Shown here: positions 1-5,408 of the stretch, piece after piece
Position numbering within the stretch: the stretch's first letter is position 1
Layout: the number at the start of each line of letters is the position of its first letter
Source of the DNA: Alphaproteobacteria bacterium MarineAlpha9_Bin7
GTDB taxonomy: Bacteria; Pseudomonadota; Alphaproteobacteria; UBA7887
Length of the DNA: 7,061 bases
Assembly (NCBI GenBank): GCA_002938115.1
Contig: PTKD01000107.1
Coordinates: 1-7,061, forward strand
Direction of reading: 5' to 3'
The notes under the pieces: generated by a model
What the model saw: only the letters and a program-made list of their open reading frames with translations
Databases searched by the model: none
What the model was told of the DNA's origin: nothing
Translations under genes and position numbers: made by a program

Positions 1-660
1 AGGGATAGCATCTGGGGGTCGTAAATACATAGGGCGCACTGTAGTTGCAGCAGCAGGCGGCCGCATGCTGGCTATCCGGGCGACCACGGCTGCCCGAGGG
101 AAACCATCCCCTGCATCAAACGTTACGTCGCCAAGTGAGTCGGGCAGGCGGAGAAGATAGGGGCGAGCGAGTGCAACACCGGTCCCTGCAGCCACGTATG
201 GCCCCTCAGGTACCATAGATTGGATGCATTCGGGAGAAACAACCGATGGGGCGCTAAGCGGCATAAGCATCGGATCGAAGCCTTGAGCGTAAAGCTGACT
301 TCGACGAGCATCGAGTATGGCTAACACCGACCGTTGCTCCGATCGAGCCGCGTACGCGACCGCTTCTAACGTCGTAACACCGATCATGGGTTTGGACATG
401 GCCAAGGCCAAGCCGCGCGCTGCAGCAAGACCTATGCGAAGCCCCGTAAACGTTCCTGGACCTATCGTCACCGCTATAGCATCAAATTCATCATAACCCA
501 GCCCAGACTGCGCAATGGTCGATGCAATCATCGGTGTCAGCGCCTCAGCGTGACCGCGGCCCAAGTGCAGGAAGTCTTCAGCAATCACCTTTCCGCATTG
601 CCAACAAGCGACCGAGCATGCTTCAGTCGTCGTATCGAGAGCTAAAATAGTATGGCTCAT
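1..660 (-). CDS. tsaB: TsaB, tRNA threonylcarbamoyladenosine (t6A) biosynthesis protein; C-terminus cut by window edge
   Basis: The minus-strand frame read from ATG at 660-658 is open for 220 codons to the left edge. It starts MSHTILALDTTTEACSVA, the ASKHA-fold phosphate loop of the TsaB/YeaZ family. HAE lies at residues 37-39, the family signature GPGTFTGLRIGLAAARGLA at 67-85, and RPMYLRPPDA at about 209-218, which is the usual C-terminal motif, so only a few residues should be missing. TsaB is the non-catalytic scaffold that pairs with TsaD (and TsaE) to transfer threonylcarbamoyl to A37 of ANN-decoding tRNAs in the cytoplasm. The start is supported by the conserved N-terminus. A GGGAG element lies about 13 bases upstream, a rather long spacing. 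In many alphaproteobacteria rimI follows tsaB, which would be off the left edge here. Identification is secure; the exact end is unseen. Confidence 0.95.
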   Translation of the reverse strand, partial: MSHTILALDTTTEACSVACWQCGKVIAEDFLHLGRGHAEALTPMIASTIAQSGLGYDEFDAIAVTIGPGTFTGLRIGLAAARGLALAMSKPMIGVTTLEAVAYAARSEQRSVLAILDARRSQLYAQGFDPMLMPLSAPSVVSPECIQSMVPEGPYVAAGTGVALARPYLLRLPDSLGDVTFDAGDGFPRAAVVARIASMRPPAAATTVRPMYLRPPDAIP

Positions 661-671
661 CGCTGCGTGAC

Positions 672-745
672 ATCTCCCGTCAACGCCTGACCGGCTACAA
701 ACTAGAACTCCATGTGAGCGCGGGCGTCTGGCCCCTGACGGAGAT
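672..745. promoter_or_regulatory. Divergent intergenic region with an inverted repeat (putative operator)
   Basis: The 123 bases between the tsaB start (660) and the plus-strand gene at 784 must hold the promoters of both divergent genes. ATCTCCCGTCA at 672-682 is the inverse complement of TGACGGAGAT at 736-745, with one extra C in the left arm and about 53 bases between arms. A TATACT hexamer at 747-752 is a reasonable -10 for the plus-strand gene, but I see no good -35 at the right spacing, so a factor binding the right arm would sit where RNA polymerase contacts the -35/spacer. A related CCTGACCGG also lies at 686-694. That this is a regulator site is inference; arms of 10-11 bases could occur by chance. 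Confidence 0.3.
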
Positions 746-783
746 CTATACTATGACTATCGGTACACCATTTATTCGAGCAA

Positions 784-1875
784 GTGAAAACAATACGGCG
801 TAGGCTTCAACGTCGTGCCTTTCGACAGCCACATTGGGATACCTGGGTGCATTTTATCAACACTGAGGCAAAAGCAAAAACAACGCTTATAGCCATACTG
901 GTACTGGTATCGCCTCTAGCCAGCGTAAACTGCCATGCCCAGGATTCCGCTGTGGCGCTAATGTATAGTCGGGTTGGTGCCACCGACGGAGCTACTACTA
1001 AGACGGAGGAATTTGAAAACCATCTCAGCCATCTTTCTGCAAATAATTATCAGGTATTACCTTTGCCACAGATAGTAGCGGCACTGCAGATTGGGGCTGC
1101 AGTGCCAGAAAACGCTGTCGCTATGACTTTTGATGGTGGACATATTTCGATTTATCGGGAGGTTTGGCCCCGATTAAAAGTCCTGGGCTTCTCGTTCACT
1201 GTCTTTATTGCCACTGACGTTATCGACTCCGGAGGGGATAATGTCATGTCATGGGACCACGTCCGAGAGCTTTCATCCTCTGGCGTGACAATTGGCACCT
1301 TGGGAGGAGGCTATAAACATTTAGTTGCACTGGACGAGGATGAGGCAACAGCAGATATTACTCGAGCAAATCAACGTCTGATGGAGGAAATCGGCACGGC
1401 GCCCGAACTTTTTGCATACCCATTCGGTGAGTATGACGCCGATCTGCAGAGGACAATTGCGCGTCATGGATATAGCGCCGCTTTCGGCCAGCACTCAGGT
1501 GTTATTTATGGTAACGCCGATTACATGGCCCTACCTCGCTTTCCGCTAGTTGGAAGTTACGCCAACATGCCAAGGTTTCGGACGGTGGTAGACACCCTGC
1601 CACTTCCAGTTGCCGACGTTGTTCCAAACGACCCAGTGGTTACATATAATCCACCGTCCTTAGGTTTCACAGTCGTCGGTGAAGTAGGCCCGCTAGAGAA
1701 CTTAGCGTGCTATTTAGCTCGGTTCGGAAAATTGAACATCGAGCAACTAGGGCCGGCTCGAATCGAAGTCCGCTTCCCAGACGCCCTTCCAACCGGCCGC
1801 AACCGAGTCAATTGCACGCTGCCGGGTCCCGGAGGTCGGTGGCGCTGGTTCGGCCTTCAACTTCTCGTGCCCTGA
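784..1875 (+). CDS. Exported polysaccharide-deacetylase-fold (NodB/CE4) protein lacking metal-binding residues; probable pseudoenzyme
   Basis: This 363-residue protein has a basic N-terminus, a hydrophobic export segment at about 34-48 (TLIAILVLVSPLASV) and a likely signal peptidase I site near CHA/QDS (50-54). Active CE4 enzymes remove N- or O-acetyl groups from cell-wall or exopolysaccharide sugars using a metal. The NodB domain spans about 55-255. Its landmarks are LPLPQIVAAL (93-102), AMTFDGG (113-119), FTVFIATD (138-145), MSWDHVREL (155-163), LFAYPFGEYD (209-218) and ALPRFPL (249-255). A C-terminal domain (about 280-363) with Cys309 and Cys344 matches the accessory domain I recall in related proteobacterial proteins. 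The catalytic set is broken: the metal Asp of TFDDG is Gly118, the two motif-2 metal His are Leu173 and Tyr177, and the usual YHHV is YSRV (61-64). No stop or frameshift is present. The first possible start is GTG at 784, since an in-frame TGA lies at 754-756. GTG at 847, seven bases after GGGA, would give a more normal signal peptide and 342 residues. Family assignment is firm; loss of activity is inference. Confidence 0.88.
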   Translation: MKTIRRRLQRRAFRQPHWDTWVHFINTEAKAKTTLIAILVLVSPLASVNCHAQDSAVALMYSRVGATDGATTKTEEFENHLSHLSANNYQVLPLPQIVAALQIGAAVPENAVAMTFDGGHISIYREVWPRLKVLGFSFTVFIATDVIDSGGDNVMSWDHVRELSSSGVTIGTLGGGYKHLVALDEDEATADITRANQRLMEEIGTAPELFAYPFGEYDADLQRTIARHGYSAAFGQHSGVIYGNADYMALPRFPLVGSYANMPRFRTVVDTLPLPVADVVPNDPVVTYNPPSLGFTVVGEVGPLENLACYLARFGKLNIEQLGPARIEVRFPDALPTGRNRVNCTLPGPGGRWRWFGLQLLVP

Positions 1876-1908
1876 CGACATGAAAACCGATTTCGACAGC
1901 AAACTAAT

Positions 1909-2397
1909 CTAGGTCAGGCTCTTGATTTGCTCGTCGGTCAGATTACCTGGCACAATCAATAGCGGGATCCGTAGACGTTTTGTCAGCTCGTTACTAAGCT
2001 CATGCACCAGGTCATTGCTGCCTTTACCTTCTGGCGCACATCCTAAAACCATCGCATTAATGTCCGGCTCATCGTCAATCAACTTCAGAATTTGTTCGAT
2101 TTTGCGACCCTGCTGGACAAACACCACGGGACGAATACCGGCATAATTATGGACCTCCTCTGCAAGTGCATTAAGCCGCTCCTCAGCCTCTTGCTGCTGC
2201 TCCTCAGCCATTACCTCACTTACAGATGCCCAGTGCTGAAAGCTGACCGGTTCTATCACATGCAGAAGAAATACATGGCCGCCTGTATTGCACGCCCGTA
2301 GCGCGGCCAAGCGCATTGCAACACGGCAATCATCGCTCTCGTCTACGCATACCAAATACGTGATTTTGCCAGGAACGTGTCCTTGTTGATTAGTCAC
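1909..2397 (-). CDS. Universal stress protein (UspA-like), alphaproteobacterial type
   Basis: This 162-residue cytoplasmic protein has a single Usp domain. ITYLVCVDESDDCRVAMRLA (12-31) is the first beta strand and helix with the D-x-S-x-x-x nucleotide-loop region, GGHVFLLHVIEP (39-50) is strand 2, and a Gln/Glu-rich helix runs at about 60-85. INAMVLGCAP (113-122) and IPLLIVPG (144-151) are the last strands. The tail LTDEQIKSLT resembles the ending I recall in alphaproteobacterial homologues. Usp proteins help survival under stress, often by binding ATP, but here the G-x2-G-x9-G-(S/T) loop is not intact: after Gly119 the stretch reads CAPEGKGSNDLVHELSNELT, so it may bind nucleotide differently or not at all. 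The start is GTG (2397-2395), only 3 bases after the stop of the TIGR02186 gene and with no clear Shine-Dalgarno, which suggests translation coupled to that gene. It converges on the deacetylase-fold gene with a 33-base gap and no visible terminator. Confidence 0.87.
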   Translation of the reverse strand: MTNQQGHVPGKITYLVCVDESDDCRVAMRLAALRACNTGGHVFLLHVIEPVSFQHWASVSEVMAEEQQQEAEERLNALAEEVHNYAGIRPVVFVQQGRKIEQILKLIDDEPDINAMVLGCAPEGKGSNDLVHELSNELTKRLRIPLLIVPGNLTDEQIKSLT

Positions 2398-2400
2398 TGT

Positions 2401-3165
2401 TTAGGTTCTTCGGAAAATTGCGCTTGCTAGCCATCCTGCCATTAAAGCCAAGACTACGGCAAGAATACCATACAACCACGGGCTATCGTGTGCAGTGCGA
2501 TATATCCTTGCCTCAATCCCGATCTTGCGGACTACCAGAGAGGCAGCGCCACTCGCTATCACACGGCCATCACTTACCTGGTGCACTGCAGCTTGATAAG
2601 TCCCTGGCGGGACGTTTGAGGGAAAATCGAATCGCACTCGAAACAAATTAGTGCCTATAAACTGGACTTCGGACGGCTCTGGAAAATAGAGTCCTTGGTC
2701 AACTTTGTGGCGCAACAGAGCCTCATAATATTCGGCAAAACCGCCACCCCTTGTGGCGCCGCCTACCGATACTAACTTTATGTTGTTCAGCCCAATCCGG
2801 TTTGCTGCTCGTTGCCTTGCATCTAAGATTGTGTCAAGCGGGCCCGATGCGCCCACCGCATAGTATCCAGGCGCAGTCTCAAAAACTACTTCGCTGCGAT
2901 TTAGCCAAAATCCCGCTGTGCGAGCCTTACGGCGCACCACCACGGGCTGATTTGGGCCACGCAACACTGCCACTATTTCACCGCCTCCCGGGCCTTGCAT
3001 GGTCCCAAACAAAAGCACTTCCGCGCCCGTAAAGCTTGAGTGTATCCCTATACTATGGTGACTAAGATCAACCTCCAAAGACTCGGCAAAAGCTGACGCT
3101 GACATAGCGCAGATGCAGAGCAACGCGCTTGTAATTTTTGATCGATTTGATGCCCCCATTTTCAT
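2401..3165 (-). CDS. TIGR02186 family (Alph_Pro_TM) membrane-anchored periplasmic protein, function unknown
   Basis: This 254-residue protein has an N-terminal signal peptide (about 1-27, ending SASAFA/ES), a predicted periplasmic beta-rich domain (about 28-225) and one C-terminal membrane span (about 230-250, WLYGILAVVLALMAGWLASAIF) followed by RRT, which should face the cytoplasm. The topology and conserved segments match TIGR02186 as I recall it: SIGIHSSFTGAEVLLFG (38-54), LRGPNQPVVVRRK (68-80), GFWLNR (85-90) and PPGTY (186-190). No enzymatic motif is seen and the family has no established function. Its ATG overlaps the end of the TSUP transporter gene by four bases (ATGA, 3165-3162), a sign of translational coupling. 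The same pairing with a TauE/SafE protein is recalled from other alphaproteobacteria, so an extracytoplasmic partner of that transporter is the natural guess. An alternative start is Met3. The family call is fairly sure; the role is inference. Confidence 0.85.
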   Translation of the reverse strand: MKMGASNRSKITSALLCICAMSASAFAESLEVDLSHHSIGIHSSFTGAEVLLFGTMQGPGGGEIVAVLRGPNQPVVVRRKARTAGFWLNRSEVVFETAPGYYAVGASGPLDTILDARQRAANRIGLNNIKLVSVGGATRGGGFAEYYEALLRHKVDQGLYFPEPSEVQFIGTNLFRVRFDFPSNVPPGTYQAAVHQVSDGRVIASGAASLVVRKIGIEARIYRTAHDSPWLYGILAVVLALMAGWLASAIFRRT

Positions 3166-4076
3166 CCGATAAATGGGGCGGTTGAATAAATATCCACAGG
3201 CGTTGCCAGTAAATCATGAGCAAGCTTAGCGCATACCGCAATGACCAACAGTGCAAGCAAAATTCTTAGTTCCTCCCCGCGTAGGCGCGTACCAATTCGG
3301 GTCCCAAACTGAGCGCCAACAACGGCGCCAAGCAGAAGGATCAGCGCCAGTAATATGTCGACGGTCTGATTGCTGCCCGCATGCAAAAGAGTGCTATTAG
3401 CGGCAACAAAGATGATCTGAAAGAGCGAAGTGCCCACAACCATCGCTGTGGGCATTCCAAGAATATAAATCATCGCCGGTATAAGTATGAAGCCGCCACC
3501 GACCCCCATAGTTGCAGACATCACGCCAACGCAGAACCCTATTCCGGCCGGGACCAACGCACTGATATAAAGCTTTGATTTACGAAACCGCATCTTATAC
3601 GGAAGGCCATGTACCCAATAATGTGCATGCATCCGTTCCCGTCGGCCACCACGCCGCCTCCGGAGTATGGAACGCCCACTCTCGAGAGCCATCAGCGTTC
3701 CGATCACCCCAAGAAATAACACGAACGTGAGTGAGATAAATTCGTCAACTTGTCCTGCGGAGCGCAACTTCCGAAACAACCAGACCCCCAATACAGAACC
3801 AATCGCGCCAAATACTACGAGCACGAAGCCCATCTTGAGGTCCACGTTACCTCGCCGCCAATGTGCCAGAAATCCCGAAACTGAGGCCGCCGTGATCTGA
3901 TTAGCCTCGGTGGCTACTGCAACTGGCGGTGGTACACCAATAAAAATGAGCAACGGCGTCATTAAAAAGCCGCCGCCGACCCCGAACATCCCGGACAGAA
4001 ACCCAACCCCAACACCCATGCCCAGCAACAGCACAATGCTGACCGACATTTCGGCGATGGGTAGATAGATTTCCAT
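3162..4076 (-). CDS. TauE/SafE (TSUP) family inner-membrane transporter
   Basis: This 304-residue polytopic membrane protein carries the internal duplication typical of TauE/SafE (PF01925). GFLSGMFGVGGGFLMTPLLI (25-44) and GVMSATMGVGGGFILIPAMI (184-203) are the two half-repeats, each with the conserved G-V-G-G-G-F turn, followed by P-x-x-x-A-V-A-T/V-G-T segments (about 51-56 and 210-216). Roughly eight hydrophobic stretches are visible. The halves are joined by a very basic loop at about 135-168 (RSILRRRRGGRRERMH and on), expected in the cytoplasm. Family members move sulfur-containing or other small organic anions such as sulfite, sulfoacetate or taurine-derived products. The substrate here cannot be read from sequence and no sulfur-metabolism gene is next to it. 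The start MEIYLPIAEMSVS matches the N-terminus I recall in alphaproteobacterial homologues, although no good ribosome binding site precedes it. It is the first gene of a coupled unit with the TIGR02186 and usp genes. Confidence 0.92.
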   Translation of the reverse strand: MEIYLPIAEMSVSIVLLLGMGVGVGFLSGMFGVGGGFLMTPLLIFIGVPPPVAVATEANQITAASVSGFLAHWRRGNVDLKMGFVLVVFGAIGSVLGVWLFRKLRSAGQVDEFISLTFVLFLGVIGTLMALESGRSILRRRRGGRRERMHAHYWVHGLPYKMRFRKSKLYISALVPAGIGFCVGVMSATMGVGGGFILIPAMIYILGMPTAMVVGTSLFQIIFVAANSTLLHAGSNQTVDILLALILLLGAVVGAQFGTRIGTRLRGEELRILLALLVIAVCAKLAHDLLATPVDIYSTAPFIG

Positions 4077-4144
4077 CGGTGCTGTTTATAGAAGAGTTAG
4101 GTTGCGAAAAGTTTTGCTCCTACACGCGTCGGTACGCAAGTATT

Positions 4145-4173
4145 TTTTTAGCTGCGCGCCCAATACACTTCAA
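4145..4173 (-). promoter_or_regulatory. Candidate sigma-70-type promoter for the TSUP-TIGR02186-usp unit
   Basis: In the 170-base gap between trpS and the transporter, the minus strand reads TTGAAG (4173-4168), 17 bases, then TAAAAA (4150-4145). Each hexamer agrees with the sigma-70 consensus at four of six positions and the spacing is ideal. It would give a leader of about 65 bases before the ATG at 4076. The gap is far larger than the -4 and 3 base junctions downstream, which fits a new transcription unit starting here. The match is modest, alphaproteobacterial promoters often deviate from consensus, and this is a guess. Confidence 0.25.
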
Positions 4174-4246
4174 TCTCTATAACATTGTCGCTCGAGTGAA
4201 CAAATCTCCGGCAAATGCGCAACTACTACCCTAATGACAGGAACAT

Positions 4247-5236
4247 TCATGTAAGCCCCACCACTTTCTTTACGTCAGAGAGTATTGGTGTCGCGATTTG
4301 TGTTGCACGATCTGCGCCGGTCGACAACACCTGGTCTACATAACCTGGGTCCTCGGAGAGCCGCTTCATTTCGTGTCCGATAGGTGCCAAAACAGAGACA
4401 GCAAGGTCAATGAGTTGTAATTTGAACTGAGAAAATGGTTTGCCGGCGAATTCTTCGCAAACTTGTTGGATAGTCTCATCAGCGAGCGCCCCGTAAATAC
4501 CAAGTAAGTTGGCTGCCTCTGTGCGCCCTTCAAGACCATCTGTCGACTCTGGTAAGGGCTCCGGATCGGTCCGGGCCTTGCGAAACTTGAGGGCAATCGA
4601 GTCCGCATCGTCGGTCATGTTAATGCGAGAGTAATCAGAGTCGTCAGATTTGCTCATCTTCTTAGAGCCATCACGTAGGCTCATTACCCGTGCCGCACCT
4701 AGAATCAGTGGCTCGGGCATCGGAAAAAAGTCTGTTTCGAACATGCTGTTGAACGCTTTCGCGATATCGCGGGTTAACTCCAAATGTTGTTTCTGGTCCT
4801 CACCCACTGGGACATGTGTCGCCTTATAGAGGAGTATATCCGCAGCCATCAATGTAGGATAAGCGTAAAGCCCCACAGTCGCGTTGTCCCGGTGCTTGCC
4901 CGCCTTCTCCTTAAACTGGGTCATGCGGTTGAGCCATCCAAGGCGCGCAACACAGTTGAAAACCCAAGCAAGCTCAGCGTGTCCAGACACTCGGCTCTGA
5001 TTGAATATTATGTTGCGCTTGGGATCGATACCTGCGGCCATAAGCCCAGCCGTCACTTCCCTCGTATTGGCGCGCAACTCACTTGGATCCTGCGGCGTGG
5101 TAATGGCATGCAAATCGACTACACAATAAATACAGTCATATTGGTCCTGAAGGCGCGCCCAGTTTCGAATTGCGCCAAGATAATTCCCCAGGTGCAAGTT
5201 GCCAGTGGGCTGAACGCCGGAAAATATACGGTTCAT
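4247..5236 (-). CDS. trpS: Tryptophanyl-tRNA synthetase
   Basis: This 329-residue cytoplasmic enzyme charges tRNA-Trp with tryptophan using ATP; it is a class Ic synthetase that works as a dimer. The length is normal for bacterial TrpRS. The N-terminus IFSGVQPTGNLHLGNYLGAI (4-23) holds the HIGH-equivalent HLGN (15-18). VVDLHAITTPQDP (39-51), NQSRVSGHAELAW (79-91) and LNRMTQFKEK (102-111) are family landmarks. YPTLMAADILLYKATHVPVG (126-145) carries Met130 and Asp133, equivalent to the tryptophan-recognising residues in the Bacillus enzyme, followed by EDQ (146-148). KMSKS is intact at 193-197. The C-terminal helical anticodon-binding part ends KKVVGLT. The ATG at 5236 has a purine-rich GGGGAAA stretch shortly upstream. 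It lies 172 bases after murJ on the same strand, a gap wide enough for its own promoter, and nothing is odd in the reading frame. Complete and presumably functional. Confidence 0.97.
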   Translation of the reverse strand: MNRIFSGVQPTGNLHLGNYLGAIRNWARLQDQYDCIYCVVDLHAITTPQDPSELRANTREVTAGLMAAGIDPKRNIIFNQSRVSGHAELAWVFNCVARLGWLNRMTQFKEKAGKHRDNATVGLYAYPTLMAADILLYKATHVPVGEDQKQHLELTRDIAKAFNSMFETDFFPMPEPLILGAARVMSLRDGSKKMSKSDDSDYSRINMTDDADSIALKFRKARTDPEPLPESTDGLEGRTEAANLLGIYGALADETIQQVCEEFAGKPFSQFKLQLIDLAVSVLAPIGHEMKRLSEDPGYVDQVLSTGADRATQIATPILSDVKKVVGLT

Positions 5237-5366
5237 GATTTCCCCGTTGAATCATCGCATTGCCGGCGGTGTATCGTTCCAGTAGGGATTGGTCAATCTT
5301 CGATACGACCCAGCTTTCACATAAAACACAAAACGACTTAAATTTGTGCAGCAAGTTTCGAAGCAG

Positions 5367-5392
5367 TTGGTAGATCTCAATCTTTCTACCAA
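5367..5392. repeat. Perfect 8-bp inverted repeat just downstream of murJ
   Basis: TTGGTAGA (5367-5374) and TCTACCAA (5385-5392) are perfect inverse complements with a 10-base loop. One bulged base allows the stem to extend by a further G:C pair. The hairpin lies 17 bases past the murJ stop codon in the direction of murJ transcription and 130 bases before the trpS start. No T-run follows on the minus strand, so it is not a classical intrinsic terminator. It could be an mRNA 3'-end stabiliser, a processing site, or a weak pause site between murJ and trpS. Confidence 0.4.
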
Positions 5393-5408
5393 ACGAATGC
5401 TCGCAGAC

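Noticed and set aside
123..311. Minus-strand 62-codon open frame within tsaB
   Set aside because: It is in a shifted frame entirely inside tsaB, whose own frame is uninterrupted and shows family motifs.
947..963. Possible lipobox near Cys50 of the deacetylase-fold protein
   Set aside because: The residues before the Cys are SVN; a lipobox needs Gly, Ala or Ser directly before the Cys, so a lipoprotein is unlikely and signal peptidase I cleavage is preferred.
1876..1908. Possible bidirectional terminator between the convergent deacetylase-fold and usp genes
   Set aside because: The 33 bases contain no stem of useful length and no T-run in either direction.
4122..4150. Short GCGT/ACGC palindrome followed by a T-run on the plus strand in the trpS-transporter gap
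   Set aside because: The stem is only four base pairs, and no plus-strand gene ends here, so an intrinsic terminator has nothing to terminate; the T-run reads as A on the strand that is transcribed.
4784..5341. Plus-strand open frame of 185 codons antisense to trpS
   Set aside because: It lies opposite the 5' portion of an intact trpS with the HLGN motif and family landmarks; the peptide shows no recognisable domain and its composition is that of a reverse-strand shadow.
5136..5354. Minus-strand 72-codon open frame overlapping the trpS start
   Set aside because: It shares most of its length with trpS in another frame, has no ribosome binding site or family resemblance, and has no Trp-rich pattern expected of a leader peptide.
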